The notes: generated by a model from the sequence alone, not told the origin. DNA of 64,000 nt from Xylogone sp. PMI_703 (GCA_021399445.1 JAJTUQ010000001.1:5022001-5086000), one strand, 5' to 3'. Shown: positions 22,056 through 34,170, counted from the first letter of the stretch. A program made the numbers and translations.

Positions 22056-23084
22056 TCATGATCCAAACTGCTTACTGCGCTGCTGCATCCATTCTCCTAC
22101 TTTGAAAATCTTTCCTTCCTCATACAACTCATTTATCTTACCTCCTACTTCCACATTGCCGTTTGCTCTGAATTTTTCGAGTGGCTCCATCCACACGTCA
22201 TCCGCTGGTCGGACAAAGTATACCACGCTATATCTATCATTGTGTACCTGCTCACCTGGGGCGGGTACCACACGATGTTTAGCGGATTTCAATTCTCCGT
22301 TAGTAAACTTAACCATAGCATCTCCCAGGTTGATGATGGCATGGCCTGGCAGAGGCTTGACGAACTCCCATTCCCCAAGTCTTTCAGGATCGTGGCTTTG
22401 AATCTGTAAACCACCGAGCCATGTAAAGAGAATGGTCACGCTACCGAAGTCAGTATGTGAGGGAAGACCAATGGCATTGGAGTCGGATTTATGTGGGATT
22501 TTCTTGGTCAGGCGGCAATGGTCACCCGATGCGTGGTCGAAAATGTTAAGGTCTGTGAAAGCATTTGGTTCCAGTCCAAGTTGTCGTGCAAGGACTGTCA
22601 AAATTAGCAAGCCACATGTGTGGGCATCTCGAGTAAATGCTTTTAAGAGCGGCGTCTCTGCCAGGAGAACATCCGGGTACTCGATGCTCGAAGCAACACC
22701 ATGCATATGATCTTTTGCAACGTTGAAGAACTCGGTCATGTCGGGGCGGCGAGTCTTGTCTGTACTTTTAGTCGTTCCCGCTTCTTTGTAGCCGAAGAGC
22801 GAACCACTAGCCATACGGAATTTCATCTTCTCCTCCAAGGGCAAACTGAATGCCTTGACTGCAAGCTGTCGAAGTCTTTCACTCTCATCAAGCAATGATT
22901 CTCCTTCTCTACACCCCCTCATATCCAAGTAGAAAAACCCGTGTGTCTTGCATGCTGCTAGTACTTTCTGACCCTCGACGTGGTCGCCGTCTAGAAGCTT
23001 GGACAGTACTACAGTAGCAATAGGAGCTGTTCTCACGTCCTCCGGGAATGGCAGAAGACTATTGAGAGAATAAGCTTCCATCAT
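22056..23084 (-). CDS. 2-oxoglutarate/Fe(II)-dependent dioxygenase (isopenicillin N synthase-like)
   Basis: An intronless gene of 342 residues from the ATG at 23084 (the longer open frame starts only at TTG). The N-terminal DIOX_N-like part contains CKTHGFFYLDMRG. The catalytic double-stranded beta helix has iron ligands His and Asp in LPSHTDFGSVTIL and the distal His in SAKHRVV, and the 2-oxoglutarate-binding RxS in NDRYSVVYFVRP. The fold and length fit fungal oxidases of the IPNS/flavanone-hydroxylase type, which hydroxylate or desaturate small molecules. Convergent with the MFS gene with a gap of only 166 bp. The substrate is not predictable. Confidence 0.9.
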   Translation of the reverse strand: MMEAYSLNSLLPFPEDVRTAPIATVVLSKLLDGDHVEGQKVLAACKTHGFFYLDMRGCREGESLLDESERLRQLAVKAFSLPLEEKMKFRMASGSLFGYKEAGTTKSTDKTRRPDMTEFFNVAKDHMHGVASSIEYPDVLLAETPLLKAFTRDAHTCGLLILTVLARQLGLEPNAFTDLNIFDHASGDHCRLTKKIPHKSDSNAIGLPSHTDFGSVTILFTWLGGLQIQSHDPERLGEWEFVKPLPGHAIINLGDAMVKFTNGELKSAKHRVVPAPGEQVHNDRYSVVYFVRPADDVWMEPLEKFRANGNVEVGGKINELYEEGKIFKVGEWMQQRSKQFGS

Positions 23085-25119
23085 GTTAAAACGATAAGTA
23101 GATGGCAGGCTCAGTGACAAAAGGCAAGCCAATTGAATTCCCTCTTATCTCGCAAGAATAGAAAGACGTTGTTAGGTTATAGAGAATGATGACAACTGGC
23201 TAACAGAATTGAATTGAACTAGTCAGCTAAGTCTACAACCGAATCAAACAGCTACAAATGAGCAGATACGCCACATTTTATACCTTTCTGTAGCTTGTGA
23301 TTACAGACTAATCGACCAGATTCTAAGAGTAAGCAAACAGGTGGCAACCATAAGCTCCAGCAAAAGAGAAACCAATTCACGACATTGAAGTCCATGGTAA
23401 GAAGTTGTCAAGTAGCCTCCAAATTCCCACGAAATATCTCCGCGTGCGGGGAACTCTGGGTTGTACAAATGGACCTGGAATCCCTAAAATAGACTCGGGC
23501 ATCATACTCATCAATAGAGATTATGGTCTGCCTAACGCCGAGACTCCGTCTCCGAAGAAACAGCTGTCATAGGGCACTACGGGGCTCGGAGGAAAAGCGG
23601 ATGAAAAGGAAACCATACTAAGTAGGACAATCTGCATTTTGAGAGCAGTTTCGGAGGACAGAGTAAAAAGCATCAGATATCACATGGAGAATCTTAGCAT
23701 TAATGCAGACAACGATTTCAGATATGTTTAATATGCTAGCAACTGTTGCCTACGTAGTTAATTACCAAAGCTGACAGTATATTATCAGATATTCAAATAT
23801 TCGTGCTTCCATATCTAAATCTACTATCCCTCCACTCGGTGATTTTGGACCCGTTTATGCAAGTTTAGATCATACAAGTCATGCACATTTAACGATGGTC
23901 CTCCAGTATTATTGGTTACGCCCGTGTCCGAGTATCTTGGTTAAAGACCATAATACAGTTAAATTAGCATACTTGCATATTTTAAACTTTTGCATACATG
24001 GATCTCAAAATCACTGGATAACGGGACACAAGAACTGGATTCAGTAATAATATCGCCTAAATATTCTTCCCCAGACTCAAAAGCATTTGATTACTCTTAC
24101 AAAGGCGGGGCTTACATTATGGCTTCTGCTTTCATATCTAAGAACTAGTACCCTGCTACTTCTAGGTGTGATATTACTATATTCTTCAAAATCCAAATCC
24201 AGTTACAGGTCACTGTGTAATTTCATGAATCTTAATGCCAGATAATACACGCTAATCATAACTATTATGTGAGTAGTAATGTCAATGATGGTCAGCAGTT
24301 GGGTGAGTGAGCAGGAAGATAGCCCCTTGGTTGAAGTGGTGAGCAAGGAGTTGGATGCTCGCTCATCGTAAGTTGTACAAAGCAGTGACGCAAGAAGACC
24401 CCACTGTTGTCTATTCCACCGCCATTGCCGGTACGCGCAACTTTTGGTACACCATAGCCCCTTCATGACACAGCTTAAGGTTCGGAGTTTCTACGGAGAT
24501 AGTCAAACACTGATCTAGTTAATCATATGCTTTGCTGTATCGCCAAGGCCCAACGCCTTACGGCCGTTAGCTCTTTTTAACATGCTTACAGGCCCTGTAA
24601 GCGAATCATGGGGAGCTTAAGTGCCTTAGACCGACGATCTTTGGCTGCGGGAAGCACTTGGATTGGCAAAGCCTAAAAGCCACAAGCGCTCCCCGCAGGT
24701 CAACAGTCGGGGTGTCGTGTCAGTGCCGATCTTGTTCTATTCCAAGAAAAGTTCTTGTCGACTCTGAAGCAAAACATTTTCGGGAGAAGTGTATCCGGAT
24801 GCAAGTTTCTAGAGATACAAAAGTGATACTCAGGGCGGGAGATGCCGTGTTACCCGACATTTATCAAGATGTTCGTGAATCTATGGGCCTGTGATCATTT
24901 TGCACCACGACTCCACGTTAGTAGTGATGGATGCCTCGGGAAGACATTACATTAGTGCATGTTTTTATTAATAAAGATAGCTGACAGGAAGCTTTTGGGT
25001 TAGTCATAGGTTTAAAAAACTGAAAGCTTCTGGCTTGTTCTGGTTAACTTCGTGTAAACAGATCTTAAACTGACGAAATGATGCCCCTGCGTGGTTAGTA
25101 GCGAAAATTTCCCTCCATC

Positions 25120-25860
25120 CGAGCGCCCACCAACTATTATACTATATATCAACGCTCCAGTCCTTCTCGTTCTCTACCTTCTCGCCAAGGAGATGGGGCC
25201 AATTTCCAGCTTTCTACCATGGTTTCTGTGCACCTTTAGTCTCCTGCTTACACCTGAATAGGAAGTGTTTTGTTTCGCTCGCTCCCTTACAGCACGCATC
25301 TCTGTTTCATCTGCTCTGATTTAAAAGGGTAACTATTCAGCCTGTTTTTCACTGTACACAATTGCGTTAGTATCCTTGAATGACTTTTAGCAAGCCTATC
25401 GTATAGCATATCGGTGTGCATTTTTGGCGATGCTTTGTCTTATTCTCTTGAATACTCCTTTACCTCTTTGAATATGACTCTGGCATTTTTAATTCCGATA
25501 CTCCTGTTCGTTGTAGTCGGTTTAATTTTCTTTTTTTCCATTGCGGCCCCCTAGGCTTATCCTTCGGGCTCTTCCGTCAAGCTGATCCTTTCTCTTTTAA
25601 GACACACGCTGCCTCGATTTCCACGCTTATTCCCCTTTAACTTCATTGCGTTTTTGTATATCCCGTTGATGCTAGCCTGCTAAGTATTCACTTATATTCT
25701 CTAACTAGATATTATATTATAGGAGCATACATCTATCTACATAGATCCTCTGTCTTGTATCCCCTTCGATCCACCACCTCCAAGTTTTGTGATGCCAATA
25801 TATCGTAAGCCGAAAGCAAGAAAGGAGGAGGAGGGCTAACTAAGATTGAATAGTCATTGT
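25120..25860 (+). other. Pyrimidine-rich leader-like tract
   Basis: A TATA-like motif near 25137-25150 is followed by several hundred bases rich in T and C on the plus strand, as in long 5' leaders of fungal regulatory genes. It contains small upstream-type frames (one at 25192 of about 22 codons, hydrophobic) and ends in ATG CCA ATA TAT CGT AAG, a lysine-rich frame of 15 codons before a stop. No coding sequence could be joined. A noncoding RNA or remnant promoter is possible. Confidence 0.25.
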
Positions 25861-27116
25861 ATGTTCTATTTAATTCCTTTCTCTCTCGCTCACTAACAGA
25901 CGAGGTCTAAGCTTAAGATAACGGGTTAGCAATTATGACGATATATCTCTCACTCTACGCGCATGCATTGGTAGCAGCTCAGGTTCTAGAGTGGAGGTCT
26001 TCATCAATGATTTCCTTATTCAGTAGGTAAGCACAGCGGCTGTTGACAACTTGATCCTCGACAGGCAGACCTTGGGCGCACCGAGTGACCGTTCGGCCGG
26101 CCATTAAAGCGCCCGAGAGTTAGCCGCAAGATGGAGTTAGCTATGGAGTTACTTAAGGACTACTTCTTCGAATAAGCAAAAGATAGGGAGCCAAAATAAT
26201 AGCTAAAATATTTCTCCCAGACTCTAAATCCTGTATCCGCATCCGCAATAAGAGGCACTTTGCAATTTAGACTTGCCAATCATTGCTGCATTTTTCTGCA
26301 TTATCGTCGAACGTTGCAATTTCGAGGTCAGGTCTGAACATCGGTCGAGTCCAGTAAGCCGAGGTTTGGGCCAATAGGTAAACCGTGCGTGCATTTAGCT
26401 AAGATCAACACCTACCAGTATTTTATAGTGATAGTACTTTTGTAAACTAAAGCTTATCAATCAGAGTCTAATAATAATCAGTTAGCTAGTTTCTTGTAAC
26501 TACGAGCATTTGGTTTATTAATCATAAAGTCCGATCGTTTAAAACCGATATCTTGTGGGTTGGGTTGGTTTTCGCGATTGGCGGGGAACTGAGCTGCAGG
26601 AGTCAGATTTACCTCCGTAGAGTGAACGAGCGTGCGGTATGATGCAGGGAGCGGACAGTATCGTCGGCTCGCTAACGAGCGGGGATGGAGGCCGAGCCGA
26701 GGAACAAATTACGGTTACTGTTGCAAAGTTCTCCTAATAGGGTAAGTATTCACTATGATGACTATCAGAGCGGAAATGAGTTAACAGAGAGAGCTGTGCA
26801 ACTTGGTGCTTGGTCTTACAGAGTATGATGTGGGCTCAATTCTGTGGGTCCTTTCATAGTCTAGTACTGTACAGTTACTTCTTGCATGTAGACAACGCCT
26901 CAAGAACGCCACTACATAAGATGTGTTCACCAGTTCATCTCAGCCACAATTTAATAAAGATCAATCCACGTCTGCAATTCCATATGAGGGTTAGTTACCA
27001 CCAGCTAATATTTACTAGGCTAGCTCATATGTTCTCTTATCCTTAACTTGAAACGTTACGTATATGGCCCCAGTGAGTCTTACCCAAGCAAGTAGAGCCA
27101 TGGCAGATCCCCCGGG

Positions 27117-27133
27117 CCGGTAGTGGGTACCGG
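27117..27133. promoter_or_regulatory. Palindrome CCGGTA-N5-TACCGG upstream of Ldi-like gene
   Basis: A perfect 6+6 inverted repeat about 130 bp before the start codon of the dehydratase-like gene. The CCG and CGG triplets are everted and 11 bases apart. A role as binding site for a zinc-cluster factor is inferred. Confidence 0.4.
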
Positions 27134-27167
27134 CATCTTATGGGATTAAAACGTGCGTAAGATCCAG

Positions 27168-27179
27168 TACCGTACGGTA
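27168..27179. promoter_or_regulatory. Palindrome TACCGTACGGTA
   Basis: A perfect 12-base palindrome about 85 bp before the start codon, sharing the TACCG half-site with the palindrome at 27117. Probably part of the same promoter. Confidence 0.4.
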
Positions 27180-27261
27180 TATAGATTGATGTTAGGCCGC
27201 ATTAATATATCCGCACTGTCTCAACCAGAATCTGCTCCGTGAAGTGAAACCACCCCGAGCC

Positions 27262-29173
27262 ATGAGTACCATTACCGAGGCTGTGACCTCCACGAATGTC
27301 AGCGGTGATCCCCCGTCATCGCTGCCTAAGAACTTCTTAAAAAATGTCTCCAAACTGGACAAACTGTCCGCGGGGCATATCCGTCACTTTCATAATCTAG
27401 CATCGCTTCCTGATGGCGAATGGACCTATATGGGCGCTCAAGAACCTGCGCAGGAGTGGCTAGATGCGTATAGATATCAACTGGCAACGATGGCCTACGC
27501 CGCTGGCACGGCGCACTATCACCGTTTACCTGCTCTGCAATCTGTTTTCAAACGTCTTATCCGCTCGCTAATCGGGAAAATGCTGAGAAGGGAAGTATGG
27601 GGTTATTGGTACCTCACCAGTCAAAGTGGCAATCGTGTCGATCCAGACATTACTGAGCTGAGGAGACCTTGGGCTGATCCGGTTAAGAGGGAGAATATAA
27701 TGGTATATCTGCTACTGTTGTGGTGTGTATGAATTATTGGAGGCTAATTGATGAACTTAGTACTCGGGTCATCTCCTTCTAATGATATCACTTTATGCGA
27801 TGCTTTTTGATGACCACGAGTTCGAAAATGAGGACAGTATTGTTTTCCACTGGAATCCTGTATTCTATGGAATGGGCCCGGAGTCCTTTAAATATTCTCG
27901 AAAGTCTCTTCAGCAGGCTATCATAGGCGAAATGGAGAGAACCAGCTGGATGGGTGCATGCTGCGAGCCTAATTGTGTGTTCGTTGTCTGTAATCAATTT
28001 CCAGTAAGATATATTAAAGAATTTCCCAAGTGTCACTCTCTTTGCTAACATATATGTGCAGCTTATCGCGATGCGGTATAACGATAGTACCTATGGAACT
28101 AATGTTATTGATGAAGTCCTTCCGAAGTACAAAGCGGCTTGGGAAGCTAAAGGAATGTTTGCTCCAAACGGCTTGATGGTAGAATTCTGGAGAGTCAAGC
28201 AGGATAGCAAAGTACCACCCAGAAGTCTGGATTCCTCTGCTTGGTGAGCATCAGTTCCTAGAAATGATACTTTCTATCAACTGATAATGGTACAGGGCGG
28301 AAGCATATATGAATACCTGGGACAGCACCCATATCCGCGCTATCTATCCCAACCAAATTGTAGGATTTTTGAGCTCTTCAGATCCTGGTTGTTATACGCT
28401 CAATCCAACACCAGTGGCTATGACTATTCGTGAACTTGTAGAAAGTGAAGGCGCAGATCCCAACGATAATAGAACGATCGAAAAGGCTCGAAAAATTGTT
28501 GCTGAGCAACCTCAACCACCTACTGCTCCTTATGGATACCCGTCATTTGGATATGCGGTAAAACTTCTCTCTGAAATGGGGGATGAGAAGCTGGATGGTC
28601 TGCTCAGGCATGCAGATAAATACATGAATCCAAAATGGGACAAAGGCGGCTTGTACTACTCTCGTAACGACGCTCACTTTGATGCCAATGACAACTGGAT
28701 ACAAGTTGATCCATTCACTGGTAATGCAGCCATTGGATATGCAAGGCTCAATGTGAACGACGGCCAGAAAAAGATGTGGGATGCTCCATGGACAGCTAAG
28801 GATATTTACAGTCGGCCTTATGTCGCCAACATCGATCTAAGTAGTGGCGTAGACTTCTTGCGTGGTACATGGGTTGATGAGCTCTCTGCTCTTGTCCTTA
28901 CTCTGAGGACATGGGATGAACATATTACAAGGTAAGATGATCTGTCCAAAACTCCAAACCATGAAAATACTGATATAATTGGACAGCAATGTCAACCCAG
29001 TTATAAACAGTCTAAGTACTGGGGAGTATGCGATTTATATTAATGGGAGATTGTCCAAAACCATCACAGTGGACAAGAGTAATGATACAGTTTCGTTGGA
29101 GTTACGCGTTGATCACAACGAAATGGATGTTGTGATAATGAAATTGGGAGCAGTTATCAACTTTAGCCACTGA
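27262..29173 (+). CDS. Linalool dehydratase/isomerase-like enzyme (Ldi/LinD domain)
   Basis: Predicted 562-residue protein with the LinD-type alpha/alpha barrel domain. Five exons: 27262-27702, 27761-28003, 28062-28243, 28296-28931 and 28987-29173, exactly 563 codons. The joins restore ENIMYSGHLLLM, aligning with the block of bacterial LinD that carries its catalytic His (His151 here), and CCEPNCVFVVCNQFP, in which Cys215 and Cys224 are nine residues apart as are the two active-site cysteines of LinD. LinD hydrates myrcene and dehydrates or isomerises linalool and geraniol; the fungal substrate is unknown. Unlike periplasmic LinD it has no signal peptide, and it is longer by over 150 residues. 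A Zn2Cys6 gene follows on the same strand. Confidence 0.85.
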
Positions 29174-29993
29174 AAAGTGCTCAGGAAGGCATGAACTAGT
29201 ATTGACTATGGAATAATAGTTACTGTTAGAGCAAGTGGAGAACTCCAATTGCCCGGCTGCTTATACTGCTATATATCTTCGTTCTGACAGTTACGGAGGT
29301 ACAGCGGTCAAGAATTTTCACAGCACTAGCAGGGGAGACCTTCACTTTGCTTTATTAGGAAGTAACCTCTCAATCATTTCAGAACATTCATACCATGAAT
29401 CTTATGTTGACTTAACCGAACTTGGCGGCTTTTACAGCCAAATATAGATAGGTCATTATTCAGGGATATATCTCCTGCTAATGCTGTGTAAATACTTGAC
29501 CGCTGTATCTCCATATTCATCTGCTCTTTACAGTTTACATTCAATCCCGTTTCCCAATACACGTACACTTAGTGCTATTGAGATTGGAGATCCATAACTC
29601 CTTCATTACCTAGGAATCTTATTATCCTCCTAGGTGATTGGAGTACTGTATTGGTACATGACTTAGAAGTAAGGGTCTAATAAGTTTCCATAAATACTTC
29701 TGACGCTACCATCCCGGCATCTCATCCCGGTCGATCGCACGTGCGCGCTGCCCATGGAAAGCTTGGCGGAAATGCTTACTGTAACAGGAAATGATCTGCG
29801 GTAACCTCATTGGGTGCTAGTGAACGGTTTCAACTTCTCTCGTACTCTCTCCTCTATTCTTAATTGCCTATTTTGCAATCTTTCCGCCTCCAGACTCCTA
29901 AAAGATCCAATTCTCCTTAGGTTAACTTCAGCTCGCGTCCTACGTCTTTGCCTGTCCGACTCGTTGATCCCAGAATACTAATCCTATTTCATA
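29174..29993. other. Intergenic region
   Basis: 0.8 kb. A frame from about 29235 to 29447 begins with GTG and has no recognised domain. The rest is 3' flank and promoter of the Zn2Cys6 gene. Confidence 0.45.
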
Positions 29994-31728
29994 ATGAACG
30001 CTCCCCGAAGGGGCCGCAGTTGTAATACCTGTCGAGCCCGCAAAATAGGAGTCAGTTATCTCTCTGCCTGGAAGTATGACTTGCGCTAACGACTTGGCAG
30101 TGTGATGAGAAGCGTCCTGCATGCTCTCAATGTCTATTAACAGGACGCGAGTGCTCAGGTTACTATCGAGAAATTGTTTTTGTGGACCGCCAGAAGAAGC
30201 CACTTGGTGCACCCGTAACCAGATCAGGCCAGCTTGGTAGTAAAGCCGGTGCAAATACCGCAGGTCCTAAGCCAAGGACCACTGGTCGTAAGATGAAGCC
30301 GTGGGCTCCCGCAATAAAGTACTCGATATCTGATCAGCCCTGCGCGGGGAACGTGCAAGTAAATGCTGCCACAGCGACTGTCCTCGATTATTTTACCCCT
30401 GATCATCAAATATCACTTGTAAGTCGCTATGGTGACCAGAGCTTAGATACTTCTCGAGTATGTGGGGCCTGGGTCAGTGTGCTTCCAATGTTGGTAGCAA
30501 GGTCGCTCGACCAGACCGACATCCTCATCACGACTTTGAAGGCTTTGAGCACTGCGATCATAAGTAGGATGACGGAGAATTGCAAGCTTTTAACACAAAG
30601 CCGAAGATTATACAGCGATGCCTTGAAGAGTTTACATGATGAATTGTGCCGCTCCGCGGTCTCTTGTCCTAGTATTACACTTGCAACGAGCATGTGTCTT
30701 GGGTTAACTGAGGTATATTACCACAATCCTTTACATGTGAACACCATCCAGCGAGCAGTTAACAGTGTAGACTGACTACTTCGGTGAACAGCTTATGCTA
30801 GGCACGTCATCTTTGGGTTGGACATCACATACCCAGGGCGTTGCAAAATCAATGGAAATGCATGGCCCTGACCAATATGTATCAGGGATTAATCATCAAC
30901 TCTTTCTTGGTTTCCGAGTTTTTCTGGTAAGGTCATAGGCCAGTCCTGAGTACAGCACTAACAATGCCTTTACAGCTTCTCGATGCTATACAAGCCAGGA
31001 AACCCACTTTTATGAATGAACCGTCATGGAGATCGATTCCATTCTCTGTGTCCAGTACTCTATCTCCTCTGCAGGAGCTCATCACCCATACGAGTGTTTT
31101 ACCTTCCCTCTTAGAAAGACTTGATAACTTATCAACCGAAAGTTGCGAGGATCCCATCGCGGAAGCACGAGACATTTTACTTGAACTACATACTCTTCTA
31201 GACACACTTGATGGTTGGGAAACATCATTTTCTAAAAATGAAGGACCAGTATCGTGGCCGGTTTTAGTCAAGTTACACGAGCTTGACTTGAATTCAGACA
31301 AGGAGATAGAAGAAGAAGCAGTATTTCCAACTTCTATCTATTTCCCCAACATTACCTTCGCAAATACAATGACACATTACTGGTCATTCATAATTGACAT
31401 TATACTGGCAATACAATCAACAAATACGTTCTTGACAACTCTATGTATTGACGAGCCCCTAGCAACTTCTCCATATTCAGTGGAATCTCTTGAACAGTGG
31501 AAATTCGACATGGCAGCTAAGATATGTCAAAGTATGGAGTACCTCATGCAGAAGAAGATGAAGCTCTACGGCCCAGCTTCCACATTCTACCCTCTAAGCG
31601 TTGCGAAGAGAATCTATATAGATTCCGGCCCCGACAGGCAACGAGAACTCATCTGGTGTAATAAACTTGTTGGACTGTTAATCAAGAGAGGTTTGATATT
31701 GGCCGAGTATATAAATACTCGTCGATGA
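29994..31728 (+). CDS. Zn2Cys6 fungal transcription factor
   Basis: Predicted 518-residue regulator. Exons 29994-30050, 30101-30712, 30792-30926 and 30976-31728 give 519 codons. The first 50 bp intron (donor GTCAGT) interrupts the zinc cluster; splicing yields cysteines at residues 10, 13, 20, 27, 30 and 37, spaced as the canonical cluster. Beyond it, GLTELMLGTSSLGWTSHTQGV and the central helical region fit fungal-specific factors with a DUF3468-like middle. It lies 0.8 kb downstream of the Ldi-like gene in the same orientation and could be its regulator, although no other pathway enzyme is adjacent. Confidence 0.87.
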
Positions 31729-33241
31729 TAGATTACTGCTCCTATACAATGCTAATTTTCAAGCGCATATTTCATAGTATTTTAATGACATATCATATTT
31801 TATCTTATTACCTGACCCTACATCAACCGCATATAGATCGCCTCAAAGCTGCTAATGCAGAATTTGGGATGGAAATTCATAATATACAAGTGTATGATGA
31901 AAAATACGGGCACAATGGGATATAAAGAGGCAGCCCGTATTTAAAATAAATTCTCTTTCCAAGGAGTTGTGGTGCTTTGTAAGTTCTCTTGGCCATAACA
32001 GCCCGCTGGACCTCTGGTTTATTTGTCCTGTGAAAATCTAATCACTGTATCTATAATATAACCGGATTATGTTGTTTCATACCACTGTGATGTCGGCTTT
32101 ATGTGCCGTTACATTTGGATTTCCAAGCATACCAATACGTTCTGGTCTATTTCCCGAAAGGACAGATTCGCCTATGGGCAGAGGTACATACCTGAATTCC
32201 GAATATCGCGTGATGAAGTCGGACAAAGGCTGATACGGCACCGCACCCTGCAAGCACAGTGTAGGGAGCGGATTTCGGCATGCGTCCCCTATGCTGGGCC
32301 GTGCATAGAACGGGCCGTGATAGAACGATCCAGCCACCCAAGGGTGCTGTGGTGGAGATCGCGGTAGGGTTTCGAAGTAAGCTCTAATCTGCATATAGTA
32401 ACTGCACAACATCTGTACTAAAGGCAGTGAATTTGATACTATCGACCCGTTCTACCAGACCGCTTCAGATACTACAAATCGGAGATGTACAAACAACTCG
32501 AAGACGATCTCGAAGCATGAATATCACGAAGTAGAGACAAAGCGGACGCGAGCAATACAGTACCATGCCAGCCGGCCGGCAGAATTATAGCAGTGGCATT
32601 TATTGATCGAGACGGGGACCGGCACGTAGTATATCACTTTTTGCTGTTGAGAGAGTTGCGGGAAGATGGGCCCAGGACACAGGATTCCTTTGATTTGACT
32701 CGTTTCCTTGGTTTGAGTGTCCTATTTTTCTTCATATACTTTTTGATATCTCTCTTCATTTCAGGACCGGACTTAGTCTCTGCCGGAGTATGTAATGGCC
32801 TCTGGATTTGTATGCAAGTACGACTGCAACATAGACATCTCCACATAGCTAGCTTAGCTGAAATTAGTATGGATCCGCGAAAGGAACAGCATCTGTATAA
32901 TTGTTAATCACTCCAATACGACTCTACGATACGGATACGGCCGCAGAGTCATACTTGTATATGGCCCATCGCATTAGCCTAGAGACGCAGTATACATACA
33001 TACATGTATGCATATATATCAATATTTACAGGCTATTCAGAAATTGATTCAATAGTTGGATATAATCCAATTTAATTTCAATTATATGATCTTCTTATAA
33101 AAAGTCATAGCTTCTCAACACCCTGGGTAAGCTTCTCCTACGGTATACTATCAACATATCTCAAGTTGATAAGCAGATATTGACACTAAAATTATACTTT
33201 TCTTACTCGCTATACTAGAACTTAAAGAAACCACCCCAGAA
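31729..33241. other. Intergenic region
   Basis: 1.5 kb. A minus-strand frame at 32077-32412 is listed separately. A short tacata/catata-rich microsatellite lies near 32990-33020. Nothing else is supported. Confidence 0.45.
32077..32412 (-). CDS. Doubtful small hypothetical protein
   Basis: A 111-codon frame starting with ATG, rich in Pro, Tyr and Arg (for example PRSPPQHPWVAGSFYHGPFY). No domain, signal peptide or partner exon was recognised, and an 88-codon frame runs opposite. It may be chance. Kept only because its composition is less random than neighbouring frames. Confidence 0.2.
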   Translation of the reverse strand: MLCSYYMQIRAYFETLPRSPPQHPWVAGSFYHGPFYARPSIGDACRNPLPTLCLQGAVPYQPLSDFITRYSEFRYVPLPIGESVLSGNRPERIGMLGNPNVTAHKADITVV

Positions 33242-33874
33242 ATGACTGAGCTAAAGTTATGGTACGCCGACGGAGCCTGCTCACTCGCTTCTCACATCCT
33301 CCTGCTCGAGGTTGAGGTCGAGTTTGAACCCATCCGTGTAAATCTCACTTGGGACGGTCTTGGCGATGATTTCCGCTCCATCAATTCTAAATTGCGCGTT
33401 CCGGTCCTGTCTTTCAACGGTGATCTGATCACCGAGTCTTCTGCAATATTCACGGCGATATCGAGTCTAGCACCGGAGAAACACTTACTCGGAAGAACCC
33501 CTCTGCAGACTGCTCGTGTCTATGAGTGGACGACTTGGTTATCTGGATTCGTACATGCAATAGGATATGGTTGTCTTTGGAGACCAGAGCGATTCTCTGA
33601 TGACGTTGCCGTTTATGAGGGGGTTAGAGCGAAGGGTCTGAAGACAATAAAGTGGTGTTATGACTTCATCGAGGGGAAGTTGACTGGAATTCATGCTGTT
33701 GGTGATGCTTTCACAGTAGTGGATCCGTATTTGTTTGTGTTTTATCGATGGGGACAGGAGGAAGGTGTCGACATGCAGACATACCCTAAATATACGGCCT
33801 TAGTTGCAAACCTAGTGCAGCGTCCTGCAGTGAGAAAAACGCTTGAGATTGAGAGCATCAAATCTATGTTATAA
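33242..33874 (+). CDS. Glutathione S-transferase
   Basis: An intronless 210-residue cytosolic GST. The N-terminal thioredoxin-like domain begins with LWYADGACSLASHI, close to the active-site region of beta-class (bacterial-type) GSTs; the conserved cis-Pro is in LRVPVLSFNG and the glutathione-binding TESSAIFTAIS follows. The all-helical C-terminal domain contains FTVVDPYLFVFYRWG, matching the N-capping region of the family. It probably conjugates glutathione to electrophiles. The beta-class look might reflect an old bacterial origin. It is not obviously linked to its neighbours. Confidence 0.9.
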   Translation: MTELKLWYADGACSLASHILLLEVEVEFEPIRVNLTWDGLGDDFRSINSKLRVPVLSFNGDLITESSAIFTAISSLAPEKHLLGRTPLQTARVYEWTTWLSGFVHAIGYGCLWRPERFSDDVAVYEGVRAKGLKTIKWCYDFIEGKLTGIHAVGDAFTVVDPYLFVFYRWGQEEGVDMQTYPKYTALVANLVQRPAVRKTLEIESIKSML

Positions 33875-34170
33875 GTTGACATTAATAGTAGCAAACTACT
33901 TTATTGAACAAAAAAATTTCGACGGTATAACTTGTGACATGAGATAAGTAGTGGAGTTTTCCCCCTTCTCTCGACTCAAGCATCCCAGCATATAGGTTCT
34001 AATAGTCTATTGGAGTTTCTATCATTATATCTATTTCTATCGTGTTTTTTTAATTATATTTCAGTCATGTACGAAATGAAGAACTGCTTTGACCACCTTT
34101 CTGGCTTTCCACCTTCCGACACCGTTAACTACGATATGCCTTGCTGTACCTGCTAGGATGTAGTATGCGT

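Larger units (their letters stand above)
23085..27261. other. Long gene-free region
   Basis: 4.2 kb with no supported protein gene. Frames at 24203-24466 (-) and 24658-24894 (+) are short and featureless. From about 25100 to 25800 the plus strand is strikingly pyrimidine-rich after a TATA-like tactatatatc, resembling a promoter with a long 5' leader. It ends in a 15-codon lysine-rich frame at 25792 with no coding body after it. Palindromes near 27117 and 27168 belong to the downstream gene promoter. Confidence 0.5.

Noticed and set aside
23085..23132. N-terminal extension of the 2OG dioxygenase
   Set aside because: Begins with TTG; the ATG at 23084 starts the conserved protein.
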